Assembly (NCBI GenBank): GCA_016927185.1
Contig: JAFGND010000108.1
Span: 1 to 39,735 of the forward strand
DNA from: Candidatus Coatesiibacteriota bacterium
GTDB taxonomy: Bacteria; JAFGND01
Length of the DNA stretch: 39,735 nt
Reading direction: 5' to 3'
Part shown: positions 25,228 to 34,279 of the stretch, in pieces
Layout of the letters: each line of letters begins with the position of its first letter
How positions within the stretch are numbered: the first letter of the stretch is position 1
The notes under the pieces: model-generated
The model's input: the letters and a program-made list of their open reading frames with translations, nothing else
The model's database searches: none
What the model was told of the DNA's origin: nothing
Position numbers and translations under genes: made by a program

Positions 25228-26042
25228 TATTCTTTCAATTGTGCTGGTGGAACAGGTTTGATACTATCAGCTTCCTTGTTGAAATTCTTGTTGAAAGTTT
25301 CGAAGGATCTCAGTACCTCAAGAGGAACTGCAAAAATTATCGTGTTGCTTTGATCGGATGCTACATCATTAAGCGTTTGTAGTGTTCTCAAGTGAAGAGC
25401 TCCTGGGTTTGTTGTTAAAATCTCAGCGGCTTTCGCCATATTCTTTGCAGCGATTACTTCTCCCTCTGCCTTGATAATAACTGCACGGCGCTCTCTTTCG
25501 GCTTCTGCTTGCTTGGCAAGTGTTCTTTTCATGTTCTCAGGCAATGTAATGTCCTTAAGTTCAACCGCATCAACTTTAATACCCCATGGATCAGTTGCCT
25601 CATCAACAACTTCTCTAATTCTAGCGGAAATCCTGTCTCTTGAGCTGAGAAGTTCATCAAGTTCCACTTCACCAACAACATTACGCATGGTTGTTTGGGC
25701 AAGCTGACTTACTGCATAGTTGAAATGCTCCACCTCAAGTATAGCTCTTGAAGCGTCTGAAACCTTGTAATATATAACTGCATTTATCCCTACGGAAATA
25801 TTGTCCTTTGTTATTCCTATCTGCTCAGGAACATCTACTGCTTTTATACGTACATCAACCCTTGCATAAGAATGAATTACTGGGATAATGATGTTCAATC
25901 CAGGTTCCATTATTCCCGAATATTTTCCGAGTGTGAATCTTATACCTCTTTCATATTGCTTTATAATTTTTATAGTGGATACTAAGAGAAAAAAGATAAA
26001 AATCGCGAAAATAAACAATAGTATAGCTGCTACTTCTGCCAT
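25227..26042 (-). CDS. SPFH-domain stomatin-like protein (slipin)
   Basis: The 271-residue protein has an N-terminal membrane helix (about 5-25), then the SPFH/prohibitin-homology domain with the slipin pattern. Motifs are YERGIRFTLGKYSGIMEPGL, RVDVRIKAVDVPEQ, TTMRNVVGEVELDELLSSRD and DPWGIKVDAVELKDITLPE, followed by a coiled coil AKQAEAERERRAVIIKAEGE. Such proteins form large membrane-bound oligomers that organise membrane proteins or modulate proteases. The usual NfeD partner is not next to it. GGAGGTGG lies upstream of ATG 26042. It is the first gene of the run that continues through the kinase and the molybdenum hydroxylase. Confidence 0.93.
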   Translation of the reverse strand: MAEVAAILLFIFAIFIFFLLVSTIKIIKQYERGIRFTLGKYSGIMEPGLNIIIPVIHSYARVDVRIKAVDVPEQIGITKDNISVGINAVIYYKVSDASRAILEVEHFNYAVSQLAQTTMRNVVGEVELDELLSSRDRISARIREVVDEATDPWGIKVDAVELKDITLPENMKRTLAKQAEAERERRAVIIKAEGEVIAAKNMAKAAEILTTNPGALHLRTLQTLNDVASDQSNTIIFAVPLEVLRSFETFNKNFNKEADSIKPVPPAQLKE

Positions 26043-26078
26043 AAAATACCACCTCCAAATATTGTTAAAATCATTTTT

Positions 26079-27407
26079 ATGATTAAATATCGCTTATTTC
26101 TGGCAAGTCTTTTTTTATTTACAACTTTTCATATTCTGCAATATCCTGCAAAAATGATAATCTTAAGTATCTTGTGGAACTTGTTATTCATCATTCTTAT
26201 CCCAATATCAATACCTATTGCTATTTACTACTTCTGGTACCGGACTGCTGAATTAGGGGAAAGACTTGGTTTAATCAAAGCAGATATTTCAGAAAATGAT
26301 AGTGTTACCTGGTTTCACGTCGCCTCAATTGGGGAAGCTAATTCTTTATCATATTTCCTCAATCTCTATACCTTAAACTTCAAAAATGAAAAAATTATAT
26401 TAACCTCAATGACTGAAACAGGGGTTTTTGCGCTCAAGAAGCTCTTTCCAGATTGTACTGTATTCTTTTTCCCCCTGCCTTTCTATTTTCCCATAAATTC
26501 ATATTTCAGAAAAATAAAACCTGACAGGATTTTCCTTATCGAGGGAGAATTGTGGCTGGATATGCTTTTGATAGCGAAAATCAAAAAAATCCCAGTGATC
26601 ATGCTTAATGCACAGATTTCTGAAAAAACTCTTGCAAAATATACAAAACTGAAAATTCTATCAAAAGCTACTTTCCATAATATAAATCATTATTTTGCTA
26701 TAAGTAAAAATGAAAAGGATAAATTGATTTCAATTGGAGTTGATAACAGCAAAATCGATATAGTGGGAACAACTAAGGCAGATGTAATGTCAAAGCCAAA
26801 GGAGGACATGTCGTTCTATAAAGATGAAGGGAAATTGATAATCGCATTAGGTTCGGTAAGACCTGAAGAAGAAGAAGTATTTATGAGAATTATCAAAAAG
26901 GTTTTTGAAAATATAAATCATATTAGATGCGTTTGGATACCCAGATATCCTGACAAAATAGATAAACTTACAAAAATCCTTCTCAATAATGGCTTGAAAA
27001 TATCTCTTTTTTCTGGAAACAAAAAACAGAAGGAAGAAATTCTGATTGTTGATGCATTCGGTAAATTGATGGATTTTTATGCTATTTCAGATATCACTTT
27101 TGTTGGAGGAACCTTTAGTACCGGTGGTCACAATATTCTTGAACCTGCTTCCCTTTCAAAACCAGTAATCGTGGGACCTGTTATAAACAAAATAAGATCT
27201 ATTGCCGAAGTCATGCAAGAGAAAGAGGGAATAATAATTTCCAAAGATGAGATTGATGCCTCAAACAATATTCTTGTTTTAATCAATAGTCCCGAGAAAA
27301 GAAAAAAAATGGGAGAAAATGCTTTCAAGTGCTTTTCCGAAATCAGAGGCGCAAGTGAAAAGACAATAGATCTTATTAAGAAGAGTCGGATGAATAAAGA
27401 AGATTGA
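26079..27407 (+). CDS. kdtA: 3-deoxy-D-manno-octulosonic acid transferase
   Basis: KdtA (WaaA) transfers Kdo from CMP-Kdo to lipid A precursor at the inner membrane, so this is strong evidence for lipopolysaccharide. Motifs visible are GERLG (60-64), WFHVASIGE (78-86) with catalytic Glu86, LIEGELWLDML, and in the C-terminal half FVGGTFSTGGHNILEPA. From ATG 26079 the protein is 442 residues. A second ATG at 26154 gives 417 residues and an N-terminal anchor of the usual length; neither start has a visible Shine-Dalgarno sequence. The 36-base gap to the divergent slipin gene must hold both promoters. The protease gene follows after four bases. Confidence 0.94.
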   Translation: MIKYRLFLASLFLFTTFHILQYPAKMIILSILWNLLFIILIPISIPIAIYYFWYRTAELGERLGLIKADISENDSVTWFHVASIGEANSLSYFLNLYTLNFKNEKIILTSMTETGVFALKKLFPDCTVFFFPLPFYFPINSYFRKIKPDRIFLIEGELWLDMLLIAKIKKIPVIMLNAQISEKTLAKYTKLKILSKATFHNINHYFAISKNEKDKLISIGVDNSKIDIVGTTKADVMSKPKEDMSFYKDEGKLIIALGSVRPEEEEVFMRIIKKVFENINHIRCVWIPRYPDKIDKLTKILLNNGLKISLFSGNKKQKEEILIVDAFGKLMDFYAISDITFVGGTFSTGGHNILEPASLSKPVIVGPVINKIRSIAEVMQEKEGIIISKDEIDASNNILVLINSPEKRKKMGENAFKCFSEIRGASEKTIDLIKKSRMNKED

Positions 27408-27411
27408 TATC

Positions 27412-28593
27412 TTGAATGAGTTCTATTTATTTATTTGGATATTTGTTATCTCGTTAGGATTGAAAGATGATTTTTTCAAAAATCCAGTTTTAAAAAGCAA
27501 AGATGATATTATAATCAAGATCAACCATTTAAGAAATAAAAGCAAGAAATATAAACTGGAAAATCACGAAAAGCTTTTCCTTACTTTTTTCGAGGATAAC
27601 ACTAAATATAGAAACATTGAAGCAAGCAAGCATTTATACCTGAAAATTCCAGATCAGGGATTTTTACTTTCTACAAATAATTTAGCTATAAGACAAGCGA
27701 ATAATGTCTTCAAAAAGACAGCAAACAAGATAAGGAAGTCACTATCTATTGAGATACCAGAAGGATTTTTTTATGTCTGGTTTGTATTCGATAAAAGCAA
27801 TTTTGAAAGCTTTGGAAATTTTGAAAAAGATGTTTCTGGTGTAACTCTTTATTGCAGATATATTGTATTACCTTATAGTCATCTGACACCTGGGCAAGTA
27901 ATGAAAAATATATCCAAATCCACAATAATAAACCAAGCTCCACTATTACTGGAAATGAAAAACTTTGATTACTCTATATTTGAGGAGACTTTCTCTCATG
28001 AGCTTGTCCATGTTTTCATTAATTCATATCTGAATAACAAGGTAAATAATCTCCCATTATGGTGGCATGAATCAGTTGCTATTCACTATTCAACAGGAAG
28101 CAAGAGATTCCTCACCAGAGAATATAAAATGTACAAGGAAATCTTCAATTTTCTGGAAGAGAGATATGGCAAGAAGGAACTTGAGAATTATATAAAGCTT
28201 TCTCTCTTGAATGTTGATGCTGAATTTCCCTTGAAAACTCAGTTCAATATTGATGATTATTCAAGTTTAACAATGTTGACAGAAAAATGGTTTTTGACAA
28301 AAAAGTTGATTATATTAGCCATAATGATAATGTATCTGTTATTTATTTCAAGCCTTGCTGGATTTATCAATCCAAAATGCGGAATGATATTATTGATTGC
28401 AGCCATAGTAGAAACAGCTCTATATTTATTATTTATGGGTTTTGTATCTTCTTTCTATACACAGAAGGAAATTCTTCTTGCAAGAATTATCATAATACTT
28501 TTATCATTGGCTTTAATATATTTTATACCCATTTCTTATCTGCTGAACATAAGAAAATCTGGATTATTAAGAGGGAAAAATGAAAAAATATGA
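27412..28593 (+). CDS. Membrane gluzincin metallopeptidase (peptidase MA-like)
   Basis: The 393-residue protein starts at TTG 27412, as no in-frame ATG occurs before the conserved part. A hydrophobic N terminus (about 3-16) suggests export. HELVH at 196-200 followed by LPLWWHESVA, with Glu220 as third zinc ligand, matches gluzincins of the peptidase MA (M1/M61-like) type. The C-terminal third has three predicted transmembrane helices (about 293-385). The catalytic domain would then face the periplasm and be tethered to the membrane. The position between kdtA and aroB is tight: four bases from the first and a 14-base overlap with the second. The substrate is unknown. Confidence 0.82.
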   Translation: MNEFYLFIWIFVISLGLKDDFFKNPVLKSKDDIIIKINHLRNKSKKYKLENHEKLFLTFFEDNTKYRNIEASKHLYLKIPDQGFLLSTNNLAIRQANNVFKKTANKIRKSLSIEIPEGFFYVWFVFDKSNFESFGNFEKDVSGVTLYCRYIVLPYSHLTPGQVMKNISKSTIINQAPLLLEMKNFDYSIFEETFSHELVHVFINSYLNNKVNNLPLWWHESVAIHYSTGSKRFLTREYKMYKEIFNFLEERYGKKELENYIKLSLLNVDAEFPLKTQFNIDDYSSLTMLTEKWFLTKKLIILAIMIMYLLFISSLAGFINPKCGMILLIAAIVETALYLLFMGFVSSFYTQKEILLARIIIILLSLALIYFIPISYLLNIRKSGLLRGKNEKI

Positions 28594-29650
28594 AATCTCA
28601 TTTCCAAAACAAGAAACAAGAGTCATTACCTGCAAAAGCATTCATTATGTGAGGGAAATACGGAAAGTATTTCCAGACAAGACCGAGTTATTTTTGTTAA
28701 CAGACAGAAATGTCTTTTCTTTATATAATGAACATATAAGGCAATTCATCAACAGTTTCAGTAAACTGATTGTTGAAGTCATTCCTCCAGGAGAAAGATC
28801 AAAAAACATGAGTAATTTGAAGAAAATCCTTAATAAACTCGCTGAAAAAGGATTTTCAAGAAATACCTTGTTTGTAACAATGGGTGGAGGTGTAATAGGT
28901 GATATTGGAGGATTATCTGCATCAATTTATATGCGCGGAGTTGATCTTATTCACATCCCCACTACCCTGCTCTCTCAGATAGACAGTGCCTTTGGAGGAA
29001 AGACAGCTGTCAATTTATCATATGGAAAAAATCTCGCTGGCTCTTTTCATAATGCCAAACTGATTTTACTTAATAATGAATATTTAACAACACATAATAA
29101 TAGATTATGGATAGAAGGACTTGCTGAGATGATTAAATATGCAGTAGGTTTTGATAAAATGCTTTTCCTTGAATTAGAAGATTTTTTGCTTTCAAGCCAG
29201 AATTTCAATGAAGTAAACTGGGATAAATGGATAGAAAAGTGCTATAAACTAAAGATGTCCATCTGCTTAGAAGATCCAGATGAAAAATCCAATCGAGTAC
29301 TTCTGAATATTGGTCATACTATAGGTCATGCACTGGAAAAACTCAAGCAGTTTAGACTATCGCATGGAAAATCAGTATTATTTGGAATCATTGAAGAAGC
29401 AAAGATATCAAGAAAATTCCATTTTCTTTCCATTGAAGAGGAACAAAGAATAGTTAACCTGATTAACTCGAGAGAATTCCTGAAAATACGATTAAGACCT
29501 TCATTGGAAAGTATAACAGCAAACATCAAATGGGATAAAAAGAGAAGGGATATAAATATGCTTTTCCCGGTGATTGATAGTATAGGTAGCTCTCATATAG
29601 AATATATCAAACTTGATAAATTAATAAAATTGATATTATCAAAAGATTGA
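28580..29650 (+). CDS. aroB: 3-dehydroquinate synthase
   Basis: AroB converts DAHP to 3-dehydroquinate in the shikimate pathway, using NAD and zinc. The 356-residue protein shows the NAD-binding MGGGVIGDIGGLSAS, the YMRGVDLIHIPTTLLSQIDS and FGGKTAVN block, and metal ligands in EGLAEMIKYAV, NIGHTIGHALEK and the following HGKSVLFGI. GAGGG at 28571-28575 precedes ATG 28580, which lies inside the protease gene (14-base overlap). No other aromatic-pathway gene is nearby, so this is a scattered biosynthetic gene carried by an envelope operon. Confidence 0.96.
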   Translation: MKKYEISFPKQETRVITCKSIHYVREIRKVFPDKTELFLLTDRNVFSLYNEHIRQFINSFSKLIVEVIPPGERSKNMSNLKKILNKLAEKGFSRNTLFVTMGGGVIGDIGGLSASIYMRGVDLIHIPTTLLSQIDSAFGGKTAVNLSYGKNLAGSFHNAKLILLNNEYLTTHNNRLWIEGLAEMIKYAVGFDKMLFLELEDFLLSSQNFNEVNWDKWIEKCYKLKMSICLEDPDEKSNRVLLNIGHTIGHALEKLKQFRLSHGKSVLFGIIEEAKISRKFHFLSIEEEQRIVNLINSREFLKIRLRPSLESITANIKWDKKRRDINMLFPVIDSIGSSHIEYIKLDKLIKLILSKD

Positions 29651-29682
29651 GGCTATTGTTTAAAATGTCTTTTTCATAGATA

Positions 29683-29709
29683 TTGACAAAACTTGATATT
29701 ATTTATAGA
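29683..29709 (+). promoter_or_regulatory. Candidate sigma-70-type promoter before the S15-type hydrolase
   Basis: TTGACA at 29683-29688 and TATAGA at 29704-29709 are separated by 15 bases, slightly short of ideal. They lie in the 75-base gap after aroB and would start transcription a few bases before ATG 29726, giving a very short leader. Confidence 0.3.
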
Positions 29710-29725
29710 AAGAATATGAAAAAAA

Positions 29726-31639
29726 ATGAATAGTATTTTATTCTTTTTGATAATCAGTCTTTCATCAAACATATTATATAAGCAGACTTATATGATAGAA
29801 ATGAGAGATGGAGTAAATTTAGCAACTGATGTATGGTTTCCCGATAGTCTTCCCGAACCTCTGCCAGTTCTTTTAATAAGAACACCTTATGACAAGGATT
29901 ACGCTTTTGATGAATCTTTTGCTTATCTTTATGCAGAATTGTACAGGATAATAGTAGTAGCACAGGATACGAGAGGTCAGCATTCGAGTGAAGGAATGGA
30001 TAGCATCTTTGCCACTGATGGCTGGTCAAGGCTTCAAGATGGTTATGATACATTTGAATGGATAATTTCACAAAACTGGTGTAATGGCAGGATTGGAATG
30101 AGAGGTTCATCTGCATCTGGAATTGTTCAATATCTGGTTTCTGGAGCAAGAAAAAACAACTTCATTTGTGCAAGCCCATCAGTTGCAGGCTGTAATTTAT
30201 ATCAAAATCTAATATTCCCTGGAGGATGCTGGAACAAAAACCTTATGGAATCATGGATGCAGGAGCAAAAAACCTCATATATGATAAATTGCTATGAGAA
30301 TCAAACCAGATACAATGATTACTGGAAATTGCTTAATATCGAAGAAAAAAGAACATTTATAAATGTTCCAATGCTTCATATAGGTGGCTGGTTTGATTTG
30401 TTCACAAATGGAGCTGTTCAGGGCTTCAGTGATTTGCAGAATTATGGAGATATCCTTGCAAAAGGAAATCAGAAGCTGCTGATAGGTCCCTGGACACATT
30501 GTGGCATCAATGAAAGGAAACAGGGTGAACTGACTTATCCTGCCAATTCTACTTACAGTATTCAAGAATATCAAAGCCAGTGGTTTCTTCATTACCTTAA
30601 TGGTGAAGAAAATAATGTAGAGAAAAAGGCAAATGTAATTTTCTATTTAATGGGAGATGTTTACAGTCAAAATAGCTATAGCAATATATGGGTAGAATCT
30701 TCAGTCTGGCCTCTGTCAGATTCAAAATACAAGAAATTTTATCTGTCAAGTGAAGGAAAACTTTCCGAAGACTTACCTACCAATGATGGTTACAGAGAAT
30801 ACTATTATGACCCAGATGATCCGGTACCTACAAAAGGAGGTCGAAATCTCTATATTCCAGCAGGACCTTATGACCAGAGAAGCATAGAGCAAAGGAATGA
30901 TGTTTTAACATTCGAGACTTATCCCTTGACAACTCCTTTAATAATCACTGGTAAAATTATAGCCCACCTCTTTGCCTCAAGTTCCTGCATTGATACTGAT
31001 TGGGCCGTCAAGATTTGTGATGTATATCAGAATGGAAAATCCATGCTGGTTGAAGAAGGAATATTGAAAGCAAGATATAAGGAAGGATTTGACAAAGAAT
31101 CTTTCATGGAACCAGGACAGATTTATGAATTCCTGATAGATCTTGGTGAGATTGCCCAATGCTTTGATATAGATCATAAAATCAGGATTGATATCACTTC
31201 CAGTAATTATCCCCATTTTGAAGTTAATCCTAATACAGGAGAACCCTGGAGGAATGAAACAAGAAAAATGATTGCACAGAACCGCATATATTGCTCTCCC
31301 CAGTATGCCTCTTACATAGATATGCCTATGATCTATGATGAAAAAGGATTCAAGTCGAAAATCACGAGAATACCATATAAAATTAATGCTTCAGTATTTC
31401 CTAATCCTGCAAGAAACCTTATTAATATTGTCATCCATGGTGAATTGAACGGACTGAAAGGTAAAATCTATGATTTGAATGGCAGGTTCATTTTTGAGCT
31501 TGGTACACCAGAAAAAAAAGGAAAAGGCTGGTATTCATGGAAGATCAACTGTTCAAAATTCCAGCCTGGACTTCATTATATAAAAGTCTGCTCCGATAAC
31601 AAACTAACTGTGGTGAAATCAGTACTGATAATTCACTAA
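29726..31639 (+). CDS. Secreted CocE/NonD (S15) hydrolase with type IX sorting domain
   Basis: The 637-residue protein has a short signal peptide (about 1-17), then an X-Pro dipeptidyl-peptidase/CocE alpha/beta hydrolase. DTRGQHSSEG is the typical strand, and IGMRGSSASG places nucleophile Ser129. HIGGWFDLFTNGA supplies Asp224 and LIGPWTHCG supplies His258. A C-terminal jelly-roll domain of the XPP-C type follows (about 360-545). Residues about 552-637 (SVFPNPARNLINI, KIYDLNGRFIFELG, FQPGLHYIKV) match the type A sorting domain of type IX (Por) secretion cargo. The enzyme is therefore probably secreted and may act on peptides, esters or amides. Its stop overlaps the GT9 start as TAATG. Confidence 0.9.
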   Translation: MNSILFFLIISLSSNILYKQTYMIEMRDGVNLATDVWFPDSLPEPLPVLLIRTPYDKDYAFDESFAYLYAELYRIIVVAQDTRGQHSSEGMDSIFATDGWSRLQDGYDTFEWIISQNWCNGRIGMRGSSASGIVQYLVSGARKNNFICASPSVAGCNLYQNLIFPGGCWNKNLMESWMQEQKTSYMINCYENQTRYNDYWKLLNIEEKRTFINVPMLHIGGWFDLFTNGAVQGFSDLQNYGDILAKGNQKLLIGPWTHCGINERKQGELTYPANSTYSIQEYQSQWFLHYLNGEENNVEKKANVIFYLMGDVYSQNSYSNIWVESSVWPLSDSKYKKFYLSSEGKLSEDLPTNDGYREYYYDPDDPVPTKGGRNLYIPAGPYDQRSIEQRNDVLTFETYPLTTPLIITGKIIAHLFASSSCIDTDWAVKICDVYQNGKSMLVEEGILKARYKEGFDKESFMEPGQIYEFLIDLGEIAQCFDIDHKIRIDITSSNYPHFEVNPNTGEPWRNETRKMIAQNRIYCSPQYASYIDMPMIYDEKGFKSKITRIPYKINASVFPNPARNLINIVIHGELNGLKGKIYDLNGRFIFELGTPEKKGKGWYSWKINCSKFQPGLHYIKVCSDNKLTVVKSVLIIH

Positions 31640-32511
31640 TGAACAAACCTCTTTATATAGTACATCTGGGCAGTCTTGGTGATTCATTCATTGTTGCTCC
31701 ATCAGTTATTTTCTTAAGGGGAAAAAACAGGCAAAACAACCTGATATGGATTGGAAATGAACAGGCTGGAAGGATTTTCAAGAAAGATGGTATTATAGAC
31801 AGCTGGCATGATAGAGATTATGATTTGGAAAAAACGGGAGAAGCTCATCTCAAGATTGTTTTCCAGAGAAGCTCGAATGTCTGGAATGATTCTTTTTCCG
31901 TAATACAAGCAAAATCAGATATTGATGTTCCTTTCACAGTCCAATATCTACAGAGCCTTCAAAAACTACTTTCTGAAGACATTATATTCCCACTACCAGC
32001 TGATTTTTCTTTCACTGAAAAGGAAGTTGTTTTCTTTTTTGGAAGCGGGTCAATCAAAAAGAACTGGGATATAAGAAATTACTGTTTCCTGGCAAACAAG
32101 ATCATGGAAAAAGGATATAGTGTGAGATTTATAGGCGGTGAAACAGAAAAAGGAAGTAATTCAATAATAGTACTGAAAAGAGAGAATTATGAACTGCATC
32201 TTTTTGAAGCTATTGAGAAAACATATGATCTCATTAAGAGAGCTCAGTTTTTCATTGGAAATGATTGTGGATTGTCTCATTTTGCTTCTTATATAGGTTT
32301 ATCAGGTATAGTCATTTATTCACCTGGAAGTGATCCAATTCATTTCTCCCCATTTCATTATTATTCAAGACAGAAAATAATCTCAACCTTCAATAACAGA
32401 TTTTTTTCTTTTGAATACAGAAACAAGGCAATTGGTAATGACAACATTATTCCAGTTGAGTGGACTGAAAAAGAAAAAGTATTGAAAGAATTTCTTGATC
32501 AATTCATGTAA
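31639..32511 (+). CDS. Glycosyltransferase family 9 (heptosyltransferase-like)
   Basis: The 290-residue protein has the two-Rossmann GT-B pattern of family 9. The N terminus YIVHLGSLGDSFIVAPSV resembles the RxGxxGD acceptor-side motif of heptosyltransferases. The C-terminal half has FFGSGSIKKNWDIRNY, YSVRFIGGETEKG and the nucleotide-sugar site FFIGNDCGLSHFASYIG. It would add heptose or a related sugar to lipopolysaccharide core or another surface glycan, in keeping with kdtA in the same direction upstream. It begins one base inside the hydrolase gene and its end overlaps the opposite tRNA-dihydrouridine synthase gene by 13 bases. Confidence 0.88.
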   Translation: MNKPLYIVHLGSLGDSFIVAPSVIFLRGKNRQNNLIWIGNEQAGRIFKKDGIIDSWHDRDYDLEKTGEAHLKIVFQRSSNVWNDSFSVIQAKSDIDVPFTVQYLQSLQKLLSEDIIFPLPADFSFTEKEVVFFFGSGSIKKNWDIRNYCFLANKIMEKGYSVRFIGGETEKGSNSIIVLKRENYELHLFEAIEKTYDLIKRAQFFIGNDCGLSHFASYIGLSGIVIYSPGSDPIHFSPFHYYSRQKIISTFNNRFFSFEYRNKAIGNDNIIPVEWTEKEKVLKEFLDQFM

Positions 32512-33491
32512 GCTTCGTTCCTGTTCATGAAATCATAAGAAATCTTCTCTATTTCAGATACATTTTTTGCATTCTGCACTTTTGTTTCCCAGAGATGACC
32601 AAAAGCGTAATTCTTTGCAAAATAACTTATAAATTCTTTCAGCCTTCCTGCTCTTCTTTCTTCCGGAATTACTTTTTCCAGCTCATTTATGTACTCTTTC
32701 AATAAATTCACGAAATGCTTTTCTGAGATTCTATCTTCAATTATTTCCTTGAAAATCCATGGATTCTTGACAGCAGCTCTTCCTATCATTAATCCCGAAG
32801 GATCACATGTCTCCATTACTTTTTTTGCATCATCATTAGTATTAATGCTTCCGTTAGCGAATACTGGAATATCTATTTCCGGGATTACAAAGTTTACATA
32901 ATCCCAGCAAGGTTTTCCTGTAAATCTTGATTTGATATCTCTTGGATGGATAATCAGAGCATCAATACCTTCTCCAACTATAGACTTAACGAATTCAAGA
33001 AACTCTGTTTTGCTGAATTTCCCTGTCCTCAGCTTGATTGTAAAAGGCTTGCTGGTGCTTCTTCTCAAGGTTCTTATAATCATCAAGGCCAACTCAGGAT
33101 TATTCAGCAAAGCTGCTCCCCCACCTTTCTTCAAGACTATGGGAGCAGTGCAACCCATATTCAAATCAAACCCATCCGGATTAAGTGTTTCTAACATTGA
33201 TATTGCTTCGCTTAAACCATCAGTCCTGTTAACTAGAAGCTGATAAAAAAAAGGATTTACCTCATAATGATTATATAAACTGAAATGCTTTAATCCCTGA
33301 TTTAATACAGAAAGTGATGGTATCAGTTCACTGAAAAAAATCCCGCAACCACCAATTCTTTTTATTATCAATCTGAATCCTGCATGAGTAATACCAGCCA
33401 TGGGAGCAAGAGCAAGCCTTGTCTTTAGTCTCACTTTGTTTTCTGATTGAGGAGCTAGAACAAGTTCTTTTTTTAAGTCCAGATACCCCAA
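32499..33491 (-). CDS. dus: tRNA-dihydrouridine synthase
   Basis: This FMN enzyme reduces uridines in the tRNA D-loop. The 330-residue protein shows LALAPMAGITHAGFR (26-40), FDLNMGCTAP with catalytic Cys114, KKGGGAALLNNPELAL, FTIKLRTG, and the FMN-phosphate segment FANGSINTNDDAKK followed by GLMIGRAAVKNPWIF. The loop IHPRDIKSRFTGKPCWDY diverges from the common HgRtrxQxYxGxAdW, so the exact Dus subtype is not clear. The start is TTG 33491, overlapping the nitrilase gene by 19 bases, with AGAGG upstream. It is the last gene of the minus-strand operon. Confidence 0.92.
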   Translation of the reverse strand: MGYLDLKKELVLAPQSENKVRLKTRLALAPMAGITHAGFRLIIKRIGGCGIFFSELIPSLSVLNQGLKHFSLYNHYEVNPFFYQLLVNRTDGLSEAISMLETLNPDGFDLNMGCTAPIVLKKGGGAALLNNPELALMIIRTLRRSTSKPFTIKLRTGKFSKTEFLEFVKSIVGEGIDALIIHPRDIKSRFTGKPCWDYVNFVIPEIDIPVFANGSINTNDDAKKVMETCDPSGLMIGRAAVKNPWIFKEIIEDRISEKHFVNLLKEYINELEKVIPEERRAGRLKEFISYFAKNYAFGHLWETKVQNAKNVSEIEKISYDFMNRNEAYMN

Positions 33492-34264
33492 GTCCTGTAA
33501 ACCTCTGGTCTCTTATCATTTATTGCAGGGAATCTTTCTCTCCATGTATCAAGCATTTCTCTTGAAATATCTATACTGAATACTCCTTCAATATTGCCAC
33601 TACTGAGAATAATAGAACCATCTGGAGAAATAAGCATACTGTCACCTGAATATTCCAGCCCTCCGCCAGCACCTATCCTGTTGACACCAAGTACGAATGA
33701 TTGGGTTTCAATGGCTCTTGCAGTGAGAAGAGTTTTCCAGTGATCCCTTCTTGTCTTTGGCCAATTCGCAGGGATTATGAAAAATTCTGCCTTGCTTTCT
33801 ATTGCAGCTATGAACAATTCAGGAAATCTTATATCATAGCAAATGAATGGGCAGATTATGAACTCCTTGAAAGGTACAACAAAAAGATTATCACCTCCAG
33901 AAAACCTTTCTGTTTCCCCGCCTGCAGAGAAAGGATGTATCTTGGCATAAGGACCCGTTACCTGACCATCTTTATCAAATAGAAAAACAACATTATAAAC
34001 CTTTTCTCCCCTTTTCAGTGCATATCCTCCAAGTATTGCTATCTTGGCATCAATAGCCAAATGCTTGAGAAAACTATGTGTTCTTTCATTGCAGGATTCT
34101 GCTATCCTGTCTACTTCAAATGAAAATCCTGTAGAGAACATTTCCGGCAGAACCAATAATTCTGAGCCTTGATTAGCTGCCGATATTGCATACTTTCGTG
34201 TATAACTAAAATTAGCTTCTTTATCCTCCCACACTAAATCCCAGCTTGCCCATGCTATTTTCAT
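33473..34264 (-). CDS. Carbon-nitrogen hydrolase, omega-amidase (YafV-like)
   Basis: The 263-residue nitrilase-superfamily protein has the Glu-Lys-Cys triad: Glu41 in LVLPEMFSTGF, Lys108 in YAKIHPF and Cys142 in ICYDIRFPEL. The run FIIPANWPKTRRDHWKTLL followed by ARAIETQSFVLGVNRIG and YSGDSMLISPDG closely follows the YafV/Nit2 group, whose members hydrolyse 2-oxoglutaramate and related omega-amides in the cytosol as repair or salvage. GGAG lies eight bases before ATG 34264. It follows the FAD protein by 15 bases and overlaps the dus gene. Confidence 0.92.
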   Translation of the reverse strand: MKIAWASWDLVWEDKEANFSYTRKYAISAANQGSELLVLPEMFSTGFSFEVDRIAESCNERTHSFLKHLAIDAKIAILGGYALKRGEKVYNVVFLFDKDGQVTGPYAKIHPFSAGGETERFSGGDNLFVVPFKEFIICPFICYDIRFPELFIAAIESKAEFFIIPANWPKTRRDHWKTLLTARAIETQSFVLGVNRIGAGGGLEYSGDSMLISPDGSIILSSGNIEGVFSIDISREMLDTWRERFPAINDKRPEVYRTWGIWT

Positions 34265-34279
34265 TTTTATCTCCTTAAT

